The notes under the pieces were generated by a model. It saw only the letters and a program-made list of their open reading frames with translations, was not told where the DNA came from and did no database searches. This document shows, in pieces, positions 1 to 8,681 of a DNA stretch of 64,000 nucleotides (position 1 is its first letter; each line of letters opens with the position of its first letter). The stretch comes from Pseudomonas svalbardensis (GTDB taxonomy: Bacteria > Pseudomonadota > Gammaproteobacteria > Pseudomonadales > Pseudomonadaceae), in contig NZ_CP125619.1 of NCBI RefSeq assembly GCF_030053115.1, positions 807,001 through 871,000 of the forward strand. The letters run 5' to 3'. Position numbers and translations under genes: made by a program.

Positions 1-2
1 AC

Positions 3-173
3 TATCTGCCGCAAAGCTGCCCCGATTGCGGCGCTCATCAAGCCGTGCTGAACGAGCGTCAGCAAGTGGTCTGTGGCGCGTGCAGTGCGCGGCTGGTGCC
101 GGCCGATGGCGATGAGGTTTCACGCCGACTGGTGGAGCAATTTTTGGCCGCTCACGCCCAAGAGGCGGTGTAG
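3..173 (+). CDS. C-terminal fragment of a zinc-ribbon protein (partial)
   Basis: The open frame enters from before the window and ends at the TAG at 171-173, leaving 56 residues. It shows two CxxC pairs (CPDC near residue 6 and CGAC near residue 24), which look like a small zinc ribbon, followed by a helical tail rich in Ala, Arg and Glu. The next gene starts 6 bases later, so it is probably the preceding member of the polyketide/fatty-acid operon. The rest of the protein is not visible and I cannot name its family. Confidence 0.6.
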   Translation, partial: YLPQSCPDCGAHQAVLNERQQVVCGACSARLVPADGDEVSRRLVEQFLAAHAQEAV

Positions 174-178
174 TTCTC

Positions 179-1453
179 ATGCGGACACGAGAAGTCTATG
201 TAACCGGATTCGGTCTGGTGGCGCCTATGGCGCTGGACGCCGCCACGTTGTTCGAGCGGATCTGCCAGAAGCAGTCCTGTGTTCGCGAACATCCACGGTT
301 CAAGGCGTTGGGGTTCAACAACAGCGCTGCCGGGTTTATCGACGACGGCCAGTGGCAGCAGATCGCCGCCGGTTTCGGCGGCAATGCCGCGCTGCATCCG
401 CGGCAAAGTGTGCTGGCCGAATTTGTCGCCCGACAAGCCTTGCAGCACGCCGGCCTGACCCCGGTTGCCTTTGCTCACAGCCGCAGCGGATTGTTCCTTG
501 GGGCCAACAAGTACTGCGCGGACAGTCACGATCTGCATCGGGCCAGTCGCTGCATGGATGAGGCAGGGCGTGTCGATCTGGATCAACTGCTGGATAACCC
601 GGCGGCGTCGAGCGCGGTCTTCGGGCGCCGGGTCGATCAGCAGACCCTGCACCTGGCCGAGACGCTCGGTATCCGCGATCACATTTCGACCCATTCCGAT
701 GCCTGCGCCGCCGGTACGATGGCGATCGGCAGCGCCTACCGGGCGATCGAGCGCGGTGAGATCGACCTGGCCATTTGCGGTGCCGTCGAACTGATGGCCA
801 ACGAGTTGCCGTATTACATGTTCAACAGCCTCGGCGCGCTGTGCCAGGCTAACCTGCCGGCAAGCGAGCAGAGCCGGCCGTTCATGCCGGACCGCAGCGG
901 CTTCGTGATCAGCGAGGGCGCGGCCATGGTCATTCTCGAATCCGCCGAACATGCCCAGCGTCGCAAAGCCACGCCATTGGGGCGTGTGTTGGGTTACGCG
1001 AATGTGTGCGAGGCACAAAAAATGACCTCCAGCAGCCGGGATGGCAGCAAATACGAGGAATGCATGGAAGCTGCAATCGAGGACGCCGGGCTGCTCAGCA
1101 GCGCCGTGCAACACGTCAATACCCACGGTACGTCCACCCAGGCCAACGACAGCTGCGAGGCCTTGGCTTTGCAACGGGTGTTCGGCGAGTGCCAGGAACA
1201 CGTGACGTTCACTGCCAACAAATCGGCCATTGGTCATTCCCTGGCGGGCAGCGGCGCGATTGAAGCGGTGCTGTCGCTGATCAGTCTGCGGGATGGCATG
1301 CTGTTGCCGACCTTGAACTACGATCACGACCGCGCCGAATACCCCTCGCTGAAATTTCTCAGCGAGCCGATGCGCCAGTCGATCAACGTGGTGATGTCCA
1401 ACTCGTTCGGTTTCGGCGGCGTCAACAGCTCGCTGGTTCTGGGGAGGGCATGA
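179..1453 (+). CDS. beta-ketoacyl synthase, KS-alpha type (first pair)
   Basis: A 424-residue FabF-like condensing enzyme. It should perform decarboxylative Claisen condensation on ACP-bound chains in the cytoplasm. The full catalytic set is visible: nucleophile C176 in SDACAAG, H316 in NTHGTST, K348 and H353 in ANKSAIGH, plus the GFGGVNSS C-terminal loop. Length is normal for FabF or type II PKS KS-alpha. It is followed directly by a ketosynthase-like gene without catalytic residues, which is the KS/CLF arrangement of type II systems. It begins 6 bases after the upstream zinc-ribbon gene and has no strong ribosome site of its own, so translation is probably coupled. The product cannot be told from sequence alone. 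Confidence 0.92.
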   Translation: MRTREVYVTGFGLVAPMALDAATLFERICQKQSCVREHPRFKALGFNNSAAGFIDDGQWQQIAAGFGGNAALHPRQSVLAEFVARQALQHAGLTPVAFAHSRSGLFLGANKYCADSHDLHRASRCMDEAGRVDLDQLLDNPAASSAVFGRRVDQQTLHLAETLGIRDHISTHSDACAAGTMAIGSAYRAIERGEIDLAICGAVELMANELPYYMFNSLGALCQANLPASEQSRPFMPDRSGFVISEGAAMVILESAEHAQRRKATPLGRVLGYANVCEAQKMTSSSRDGSKYEECMEAAIEDAGLLSSAVQHVNTHGTSTQANDSCEALALQRVFGECQEHVTFTANKSAIGHSLAGSGAIEAVLSLISLRDGMLLPTLNYDHDRAEYPSLKFLSEPMRQSINVVMSNSFGFGGVNSSLVLGRA

Positions 1454-1454
1454 C

Positions 1455-2513
1455 ATTAGCATAGCCGTTTACATCCATTCGGCGGCCGTATTGAACGCCG
1501 CCGGCAGCGAATGTACCGATCTGCTCGGGACGCCACCCTCGCCGCAACCGCTGGCATTCGACGCGACGCGTCGGGCTTATCCGCTGGCAGCACCGCGCCT
1601 GGCCAGCGATCTGTTCGACCGCAAGATCCAGCGCAGCGTCGAACCACAAGGCTTGCGTCTGTTGCATTGCGTGGCACGTCTGGCGCCCGCGCTGGCGGCC
1701 CTGCAACTGCCGCCGGCACGGATTGCCCTGACGGCGGCCATTCCTGAGGTCGACGCGCCAAGCCCTTGCTGGGACGCGGTGCAAGCGATCGGCGAGCAAC
1801 CGGAAAAGCCGCTGGCGCAACTGTTGGCCAACACACCACCGCTGCATGCCCTGACGCTGCTCAACAGCAGCGTGATGGCCTACGTGGCCGAAGCGTTGCA
1901 ATGCCATGGCCCGATGGGTGGTTTCTGTTCCCAGGACAATGCCGGGCTCGATGCCCTGATCGAAGCGAGCCAGCAGATTGTCGAGCAGCGCGCTGACGCC
2001 GCGCTGGTAGTCAGCAGCAGTCCGAACCTGACGCCGGCCCTGTATCTGCGTGAACCCCATCTGGCAGGCGAGGCGATTTATGGCGAGGGTGCCGCCGCGC
2101 TGCTACTCAGCTCGGCACCTTCACGCAACACTCCGCACGCGCTGCGCATCGCCGGGTTCGCTCGGGGTTACAGCGCTGATCCGCAACGCGGCGCGGCGGT
2201 TGCCCGGCGAGTCATCGACCAGGCGCTGAGCCTTGAAAAACTGTGCCTCGGTGACGTCGAGCAGATCGTCGCCAATCCAGAGGATCCGCAACTGATGAGC
2301 CTGTTCGCCGAACATCCTCGGGACGTTCGCAGCGTCCGTGCCATGACCGGCGATCTTGGCGCCAGCGCGTTGCTGACCGAGATTGCGCTGGCCTTGCACC
2401 ACAACCACAACGCTTCGGCGACACCGGGCTACACGCTGTTTGTCAGCCATAGCCGCGCCGGTCATTGGGGCGCCTTGCTGCTGGCCAGTGAAACCATGGA
2501 GAAGCACGCATGA
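1455..2513 (+). CDS. degenerate ketosynthase / chain-length-factor-like protein (first pair); start unclear
   Basis: About 352 residues with a ketosynthase fold but no catalytic residues. The nucleophile loop reads CSQDNAG, with Asp where the Cys should be. The HGT and K..GH motifs are replaced by NPEDP and TGDLGAS. That is what a chain-length factor (KS-beta) looks like next to an intact KS. The start is odd. The frame has a stop at 1392 and no ATG or GTG before the first strand of the fold; the only usual start is TTG at 1491, which would cut off the first beta strand (SIAVYIHSAAV). An ATT at 1455 lies 7 bases after a GGAGG. The ATG at 1450 overlaps the previous stop exactly as at the other junctions here but is out of frame by one base. 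The end overlaps the next ATG. Confidence 0.8.
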   Translation: MSIAVYIHSAAVLNAAGSECTDLLGTPPSPQPLAFDATRRAYPLAAPRLASDLFDRKIQRSVEPQGLRLLHCVARLAPALAALQLPPARIALTAAIPEVDAPSPCWDAVQAIGEQPEKPLAQLLANTPPLHALTLLNSSVMAYVAEALQCHGPMGGFCSQDNAGLDALIEASQQIVEQRADAALVVSSSPNLTPALYLREPHLAGEAIYGEGAAALLLSSAPSRNTPHALRIAGFARGYSADPQRGAAVARRVIDQALSLEKLCLGDVEQIVANPEDPQLMSLFAEHPRDVRSVRAMTGDLGASALLTEIALALHHNHNASATPGYTLFVSHSRAGHWGALLLASETMEKHA

Positions 2514-3805
2514 GCGCAACACGGATTGTGATCACCGGCATGGGCGCCGTTACCGGATTCGGTTTCGAATGGCAGACCCTCTGGGAAAAAATGCTCGGTG
2601 CCGAACATTGTGTACGTCCATGGCAGCCCGACGGGGTGGAAAACGGCACGTTCCCGGTGCGCTACGCCGCGGCCGTGGACATGAGCCTGTTGCCCAAGGC
2701 CTTGCAGGACCATCCGGCCTGGACCGTTGCACTGGAAAAACGCAGCCGCTTTGGCTGGGTGGCTGCCACCCAAGCGGTGACCGACAGCGGACTCGCACCT
2801 GAGCAGCTACGTGAAGCCGCCGTGCTCTGTGCCTCGGGTGCGCCGCAACACATGCTGGCCGACATGCTGTTGACCCAGGCACCGGATGGCCGCGCCCCGG
2901 ACTGGCAACACCTGATGTCCCGTGCCGGGCAGGTCAATGCCGAGGGTTCGCTGCGTCAGAGCAATGATCGACTGGCGCGAGTGATTGCCGACGGATTGGG
3001 CTGCGAAGGCCCCGTGATCAATATCAGCAGCGCGTGCGCCGGAGCCTCCCAGGCCATCGGCAATGCCTTCCAGATGATTCGTCGCGGTGAAGTGAGCGTG
3101 GCGATTGCCGGTGGCGCCGATTCGGTGCTGAACCTCGACACCATGGCCGCGTTGTACCTGCTCGGCGCGGCATCGAGCGAACAGCGCTGGGGCGTCGATC
3201 TGTGCCGGCCTTTCGACCGTGATCGCAGTGGCCTGATTGCCGGCGAGGGCGGTGGTTTCGTGGTGCTGGAAAGCCTTGAACATGCGCTGGCGCGAGGTGC
3301 GACGCCCTATGCCGAAGTACTTGGCTTTGGCAGCAGCCTGGACGCCTACAAAGTTACTGCCCCGCAACCCGAAGGCCGGGGCGCGGCGCTGGCGATGCAA
3401 GCCGCGCTGGACGACGCGGGCCTGCGTGCGCAACAGATCGATCTGATTAACGCCCACGGCACTTCGACGCCACTCAATGACGTCGCGGAAACCTTGGCGA
3501 TCAAAAGTGTGTTCGCCGAGCACAAGCACTACCGGTCCCTGGCCGTCAGCGCCAACAAGTCGCAGTTCGGGCACTTGATTGCCGCCGCCGGGGCGCCCGA
3601 ATGCATGGTCACGGCTCTGGCGTGCCTGAACGATCTGGTCACGCCGACGGTGAACCTGCATGACGTCGATGAACAGTGCGACCTGGACTATTGCGCCGGG
3701 CAAGCAGTCAGCCGCCGAGTGGATTTTGCCTTGAGTAACTCCTTCGGTTTTGGTGGCCTCAACACTTCGCTGGCCCTTGGTAAATATCGGGAGCACGGAC
3801 AATGA
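2510..3805 (+). CDS. beta-ketoacyl synthase, KS-alpha type (second pair)
   Basis: A 431-residue condensing enzyme of the FabF family with all catalytic residues: C176 in ISSACAGAS, H316 in NAHGTST, K350 and H355 in ANKSQFGH, and a GFGGLNTS C-terminal loop. It begins with an ATGA overlap on the preceding chain-length-factor-like gene and ends with an ATGA overlap on the following one, so the four ketosynthase genes are translationally coupled. Two complete KS plus two inactive partners suggest either two successive elongation systems (starter and extension) or heterodimers with different chain lengths. The substrate is unknown. Confidence 0.92.
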   Translation: MSATRIVITGMGAVTGFGFEWQTLWEKMLGAEHCVRPWQPDGVENGTFPVRYAAAVDMSLLPKALQDHPAWTVALEKRSRFGWVAATQAVTDSGLAPEQLREAAVLCASGAPQHMLADMLLTQAPDGRAPDWQHLMSRAGQVNAEGSLRQSNDRLARVIADGLGCEGPVINISSACAGASQAIGNAFQMIRRGEVSVAIAGGADSVLNLDTMAALYLLGAASSEQRWGVDLCRPFDRDRSGLIAGEGGGFVVLESLEHALARGATPYAEVLGFGSSLDAYKVTAPQPEGRGAALAMQAALDDAGLRAQQIDLINAHGTSTPLNDVAETLAIKSVFAEHKHYRSLAVSANKSQFGHLIAAAGAPECMVTALACLNDLVTPTVNLHDVDEQCDLDYCAGQAVSRRVDFALSNSFGFGGLNTSLALGKYREHGQ

Positions 3806-5010
3806 CTGGCACTATTGTGCGTGTTGCGATCGCCGGCAGCGGTTGCGTATTAGCCAGCGGCTGGGGCGTGCAACGCTTCTGGTCGGCGGCCAGTGAAGCC
3901 CGCAGCGGCATTACTTTGCTGCAGTCGAAATTGTTTCACAGTGAGCGCGTGACGGCCTTCGGGCATGTCAGTGATCAAGACCATCAACGCAGTCGCCAGG
4001 ACGTGGCCCAGAACCTCCAGCGCTATTGCCCGCCGGCAGTGATCTGGGGTGTCAGCGCGGTGCGTCAGGCCCTGGCCGAGGCCGGGCTTGAACCGGGCAA
4101 TGACGGTCTGCGCTACGGCCTCTATTGCTGCCAGGGCGGCCACACCCATCCGTCGTTGGCGGCCTACGGCGAGTTGCTTCACGAGTGCCGCGACGAGTCC
4201 GGCGCCGACATGCGGCGCCTCGCTCAACGGGTGCTGCAGGAGCGCGCGCTAGACCCGTTTCTGGTACTCAAAAGCCTGAGCAATGGCTTGCTCGGGATTG
4301 TCAGCCTGGCGCTGAAGCTGGAGTGCGAGTGCAACGCTTACATGCAAGGCGTGGCCGGCAACCTGGCGGCGTTGCGCGAGGCGTGCGCAGCGCTGCAAAG
4401 CGGTCGTATTGATGCAGCGATTGTGGTCGGTGCCGGCGGTGAACTCGATCCGTTGGCCCTGGCCGCGCTCGCTGAGGCCGGCGTGATCAGCACTGACGGT
4501 TCGCAAACCTTGCGTGCATTCGATCGCCAAGGCACGGGCGGGATTGCCGGTGAAGGGGCGGCGGCATTGATTTTGCGCCGGGCCGACGACCTGCCGGATG
4601 GGCCGCAGACCTGCCTGTCGGGACTCTCCGCCCATCCGCGCCTTGGATCGTTGAACCTGCCGGACAAGCAGGTCGATCTGTTGATCAGCAGCGCCAGCGG
4701 CGATCCGCACAAGGACGCCGACCTGGCCCGCACGCTGGCCCGCGCCGGTGCCGCGCACATCACCAGTGGCGTGCCGGTGACCGGCATTCTCAGCGCCGCG
4801 CCGAGCCTGGTCGACCTGATCCTGGCCCGTCATGCACTGCATACCCAGAGCGTGCCGCCGATCATCGGATTGCAGCAGTCAGTCGATCCGCACCTGCCGT
4901 TTGTACTCGGTGAGCGACGGGACGCGGCGCTGCGCGACTGCCTGATCATCAACCGCGACGACAACGGTTTCAGCGCCTGTTACCAGCTCGATTATCAGGC
5001 GGCCAACTAG
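3802..5010 (+). CDS. degenerate ketosynthase / chain-length-factor-like protein (second pair)
   Basis: A 402-residue ketosynthase-fold protein. The nucleophile region reads CNAYMQGVAGN, without Cys at the catalytic position, and the C-terminal half has no HGT or K..GH motif (SSASGDPHKDAD and TGILSAAPS instead). The N-terminus (VAIAGSGCVLASGWG) and the GIAGEGAAALIL strand are typical of the family. It most likely forms an inactive heterodimer partner with the preceding KS and sets chain length, by analogy with type II PKS KS-beta. It starts 4 bases inside the previous gene and is followed by a 44-base gap before the aminotransferase fusion. Confidence 0.85.
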   Translation: MTGTIVRVAIAGSGCVLASGWGVQRFWSAASEARSGITLLQSKLFHSERVTAFGHVSDQDHQRSRQDVAQNLQRYCPPAVIWGVSAVRQALAEAGLEPGNDGLRYGLYCCQGGHTHPSLAAYGELLHECRDESGADMRRLAQRVLQERALDPFLVLKSLSNGLLGIVSLALKLECECNAYMQGVAGNLAALREACAALQSGRIDAAIVVGAGGELDPLALAALAEAGVISTDGSQTLRAFDRQGTGGIAGEGAAALILRRADDLPDGPQTCLSGLSAHPRLGSLNLPDKQVDLLISSASGDPHKDADLARTLARAGAAHITSGVPVTGILSAAPSLVDLILARHALHTQSVPPIIGLQQSVDPHLPFVLGERRDAALRDCLIINRDDNGFSACYQLDYQAAN

Positions 5011-5054
5011 CCGTTTGAGTGCATTCAATCGCTTCTATTTTTTAATCATGGGAT

Positions 5055-7934
5055 ATGACTGTCATGGATTACCGCGATTACGTACGGCCGAAATTCGTTG
5101 AGCTGATGCAGGCCCTGGGCCTGGAGTGCCAGTTCCACCGGGCATTGGGCAGCAAGCTGTTTTACCGCGACAAGCATGGCTGCGATGTGACCGTCACCGA
5201 CTTTCTCGGCGGTTACGGCGCGGCGTTGTTTGGCCACAATGACCCGCAGTTCGTCGATCAACTCTGCGGCCTGCTGCGCGCCGATGTGCCGTTCAATGCG
5301 CAGATGTCCGTGCGTGGCGCGGCCGGTCAGTTGGGGCGCGAACTCAGCGAGGCATTCAATCGGGAGTTGAACAACAACGAGCGCTACATTTCGACCTTCT
5401 CCAACAGTGGCGCCGAGTCGGTGGAAATCGCCGTCAAGCACGCCGAGTACCGTCGGCAGAAAACCTTGCAGAAGCAGTTCGACGAACGGGATTTTGCCCT
5501 GGCCAACCTGACCGCCAGCGACAAGGCCTATGTTGAACTGGACGTCGACGACCTCGACCTGCCCGCCGGGTTGCTGCCGGACAACCTGTCTTACGTGACC
5601 GTGCGCCAAGTGGTGGAAGCGGTGCGTCAACACAACCTCGCGCAGCTGCATGTCGAGCCGGTGTTCGTCGCCCTGCGCGGCAGCTTCCACGGCAAACTGG
5701 TGAACACCGTGCAGCTGACTTACGGCAAACAGTACCGCCAGCCGTTCGCCCGTTTTGGTCTCAACGTCGAGTTCATCGATCCGCTGCAACCCCAGCAACT
5801 CCAGGACTTGCCGGCGCGTCACACGCGGCATTGGCTGAGCCTTGCGTGGAGCGGCGAAACCTTGCAGGTGCGCCGTGAAGCCTTTAGTGCGATCACGGCG
5901 GTGTTGCTGGAGCCGATCCAGGGTGAGGGCGGCATCAACGAGTTCGCCAGCGAGTTCTACCTGGGCCTGCGTCGCCTGTGCAACGAGCAGCAATGCCCGC
6001 TGATCATCGACGAAGTGCAATCGGGTTTCGGCCGCACCGGCACTTTGCTCGGCGCCAGCCATTTCAACTTGCAGGGTGATTACTACTGCCTGTCCAAAGC
6101 GTTGGGCGGTGGCCTGATGAAAATTGCCGCGACAGTCATCCGCGCCAGCCACTACGAAAACGATTTCAGCTACATCCACAGTTCGACCTTCGCCGAAGAC
6201 GATGCATCGTGCCATATCGCCCTGTCGGCATTGCGCCGCTTGTTCGAAAACGACAACGCGATGCTCAAGGACGTGAACAAGAAAGGCGAATACCTCAAAT
6301 CGTCGTTGCTCGAACTCAAAGCCGCGTACCCGGACGTGATCGCCGATGTGCGTGGTCGCGGGTTGCTGCTGGGGTTCGAACTGCACGACCTGACCGGCAC
6401 CAGTTCGCTGGTCCAGGCGTCCGCGCAGTACAACGATGCACTGGGTTACATCATCGCCGGCTACCTGCTGCAATTCGAATCGCTGCGGGTCGCGCCGTCG
6501 GGCAGCAACGCCAACGTGATTCGCCTGGAGCCACCGGTGTGCATCACCTTTGAGGAAATCGACGGCCTGATCGGCTCGCTGCAAAAGGTCTGCGACATGC
6601 TGCGTCGCCGCGATGCCTTCCCGCTGGCAGCCGGGGTGTGCGCCGACACCATCCACGAAGTACCGGCGCGCGAGGTGAGCTTCAACGAGCCTGAAAATCT
6701 GCCAAAGCCTGATGAGAGCGTTCGCGTGGTAGCGCGCGTGGCGTTCATCAATCACCTGATCGATTCGGACATGCTCAGTGATGTCGACCCGTCGCTGTCC
6801 ACCCTCAGCGCCGAACAGAAGCGCGAGTTTATCAAGCGCATGGCACCGGAGCGGCGTGCCGCGCCAATCGGCCCGGTGCTGATTCGCTCAAAACTCGGCA
6901 CCGCTGTGGAGTTCACCCTGTACCCGTTGTGCATGGACTCCGATGCCATGGCCGCGTACATCGCCAGTGGTGACCTGGACACCATCCGCGACGAAGTCGG
7001 CAATCGCATCCGTGATGCCCGGGCTGATGGCTACAGCGTGGCCGGTTTGGGTATGTACACCTCGATCGTCACCAACAACTGTCAGGCGCTGAAGATCCCC
7101 GACATGGCACTGACCTCCGGCAACGCGCTGACCATCGGCATGGGCCTGGAAGCGATCGAGCAGGGCTGCAGGCAGCAAGGCCTGGAACTGAGTCAACAAA
7201 CAGCTGCGGTGGTCGGCGCGGCCGGCAACATTGCCTCGACTTACGCCTCGTTGCTGTCCACCAGTGTCGAACACCTGATTCTTATCGGTAGCGGTCGCGA
7301 CGGTTCCCTGCGGCGTCTGGAGAAGACCGCCCAGCTGATTTACGCCGAGGCCGCCCGCGCGATTCTCAAGGGCGTCGCCGAGCACGACCGGCTCGCCAGC
7401 CGCTTGCAGAAACTCGACGGCATCGACGCTTTATTGCAGGCCCACGGTGCCGGCGCCGACCTCGGTTTGCGAGTGCAGCGCCTGGTCGAAGAACGCCTGG
7501 GCGCGAATGCGTTCATCACCGTCAGCAATGACCTTGATGTGCTGAAACAGGCACGCATCGTGCTCTGTGCGGCGAACGCGCCACAACCGTTTCTCGGTGC
7601 TGAAAATTTCGCCGAAAACAGCGTGATCTGCGATATCGCGGTACCGCTGAACGTCGATCAGAACCTTTCCAGCCAACGGCCCGACGTGCTGTACATGCAC
7701 GGCGGGATTGTCCAGACACCGCTGGGCGATGGCCTGATCCGCAACGTGCGCGCCTACCTCAAGGAAGGTCAGCTGTATGCCTGCATGGCGGAATCGGTGT
7801 TGATGGGCTTGTCCGGGATGAAACAGCACTACTCCTACGGCGATATCAGCCGCGAACAGGTGCAGCAGATTCGTGCCCTGGCCGCGACCCACGGCTTCAG
7901 CCTCGCGCAGTTCAAGACAGACAACTCACTCTAA
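5055..7934 (+). CDS. class III aminotransferase fused to acyl-thioester (acyl-ACP) reductase
   Basis: A 959-residue two-domain enzyme. Residues 1-530 are a PLP fold-type I, class III aminotransferase: SNSGAES, the IIDEVQSGFGRTG strand with D319, and the PLP lysine K348 in LSKALGGG. Residues about 560-959 resemble the long-chain acyl-ACP reductase (AAR) that makes fatty aldehydes in cyanobacteria. There is a GLGMYTSIVTNNC segment near 664, TSGNALTIG, and a Rossmann motif VVGAAGNIA near 718 for NAD(P)H. Together the domains would reduce an ACP-bound acyl chain to an aldehyde and transaminate it to a primary amine. Known polyketide alkaloid pathways use thioester reduction plus transamination, usually on separate proteins. 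The fusion would channel a reactive aldehyde. ATG at 5055 is chosen because the fold starts at once; the ribosome site is weak. Confidence 0.88.
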   Translation: MTVMDYRDYVRPKFVELMQALGLECQFHRALGSKLFYRDKHGCDVTVTDFLGGYGAALFGHNDPQFVDQLCGLLRADVPFNAQMSVRGAAGQLGRELSEAFNRELNNNERYISTFSNSGAESVEIAVKHAEYRRQKTLQKQFDERDFALANLTASDKAYVELDVDDLDLPAGLLPDNLSYVTVRQVVEAVRQHNLAQLHVEPVFVALRGSFHGKLVNTVQLTYGKQYRQPFARFGLNVEFIDPLQPQQLQDLPARHTRHWLSLAWSGETLQVRREAFSAITAVLLEPIQGEGGINEFASEFYLGLRRLCNEQQCPLIIDEVQSGFGRTGTLLGASHFNLQGDYYCLSKALGGGLMKIAATVIRASHYENDFSYIHSSTFAEDDASCHIALSALRRLFENDNAMLKDVNKKGEYLKSSLLELKAAYPDVIADVRGRGLLLGFELHDLTGTSSLVQASAQYNDALGYIIAGYLLQFESLRVAPSGSNANVIRLEPPVCITFEEIDGLIGSLQKVCDMLRRRDAFPLAAGVCADTIHEVPAREVSFNEPENLPKPDESVRVVARVAFINHLIDSDMLSDVDPSLSTLSAEQKREFIKRMAPERRAAPIGPVLIRSKLGTAVEFTLYPLCMDSDAMAAYIASGDLDTIRDEVGNRIRDARADGYSVAGLGMYTSIVTNNCQALKIPDMALTSGNALTIGMGLEAIEQGCRQQGLELSQQTAAVVGAAGNIASTYASLLSTSVEHLILIGSGRDGSLRRLEKTAQLIYAEAARAILKGVAEHDRLASRLQKLDGIDALLQAHGAGADLGLRVQRLVEERLGANAFITVSNDLDVLKQARIVLCAANAPQPFLGAENFAENSVICDIAVPLNVDQNLSSQRPDVLYMHGGIVQTPLGDGLIRNVRAYLKEGQLYACMAESVLMGLSGMKQHYSYGDISREQVQQIRALAATHGFSLAQFKTDNSL

Positions 7935-7943
7935 GGAATGGTC

Positions 7944-8681
7944 ATGCCGAATAAAGTAGCAGTGGTGACCGGTGGCAGTCGTGGCATCGGTCGGGCGATC
8001 GTCCTGGCTCTGGCCGGAGCGGGTTATCAGATTGCGTTCAGTTATGTGCGCGACGAAGTGGCTGCCGCGTCCTTGCGTGACGAGGTCCAGGCGTTGGGCC
8101 TCGAGTGTCTGGCGCTGCAATGCGATGTCAGCAGCGGCGACAGCATCAAGGGCTTTTTCGAACGAGTCGACCAGCATTTCCAGCGCGTCGATCTGCTGGT
8201 CAACAACGCCGGCATCACCCGTGACGGGTTGCTGGCGACGATGCCGAGCCGCGACATCATCGAGGTGATCCAGACCAACCTGATCGGCACCTTGCTCTGC
8301 TGTCAGCAAGTGGTGCCGTCCATGATGCGCCAGCGCAGCGGTTGCATCGTCAACATCAGTTCGGTGGCCGCGCAGAAACCCGGCAAGGGCCAAAGCAACT
8401 ATGCCGCGGCCAAGGGCGGCGTCGAAGCGCTGACCCGAGCCCTGGCGGTAGAGTTGGCGCCGCGCAACATTCGGGTGAATGCGGTGGCTCCGGGCATCGT
8501 CAACACCGAAATGAGCACGGCACTGATTGGCAGTCAGGAACAGGAAATCCAGTCGCGCTTGCTGATTAAGCGTTACGCCGAACCCCAGGAAATTGCCGAG
8601 GCGGTGCTGTACATCGCCGATCGCGGTTTGTACCTGACGGGTGAGGTCCTGCCGGTCAACGGCGGGTTGAAAATGCTATGA
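7944..8681 (+). CDS. short-chain dehydrogenase, 3-oxoacyl-ACP reductase (FabG-like)
   Basis: A 245-residue classical SDR that should reduce 3-oxoacyl-ACP with NADPH. Visible motifs are TGGSRGIG (residues 9-16), NNAG (87-90), N112, S140 and the Y153xxxK157 pair in SNYAAAKGG, with the PGIVNTEM substrate loop after it. I place the start at the second ATG (7944), 6 bases after AAGGA; the first ATG (7938) abuts that ribosome site. The stop overlaps the ATG of the next SDR. It follows the fusion gene by 9 bases, so it supplies the ketoreduction for chains made by the upstream ketosynthases. Confidence 0.9.
   Translation: MPNKVAVVTGGSRGIGRAIVLALAGAGYQIAFSYVRDEVAAASLRDEVQALGLECLALQCDVSSGDSIKGFFERVDQHFQRVDLLVNNAGITRDGLLATMPSRDIIEVIQTNLIGTLLCCQQVVPSMMRQRSGCIVNISSVAAQKPGKGQSNYAAAKGGVEALTRALAVELAPRNIRVNAVAPGIVNTEMSTALIGSQEQEIQSRLLIKRYAEPQEIAEAVLYIADRGLYLTGEVLPVNGGLKML

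Noticed and set aside
5046..6755. A 569-codon open frame antisense to the aminotransferase fusion
   Set aside because: Long antisense frames are expected in high-GC genes with strong third-position bias. It has no recognisable domain, unlike the plus-strand frame.
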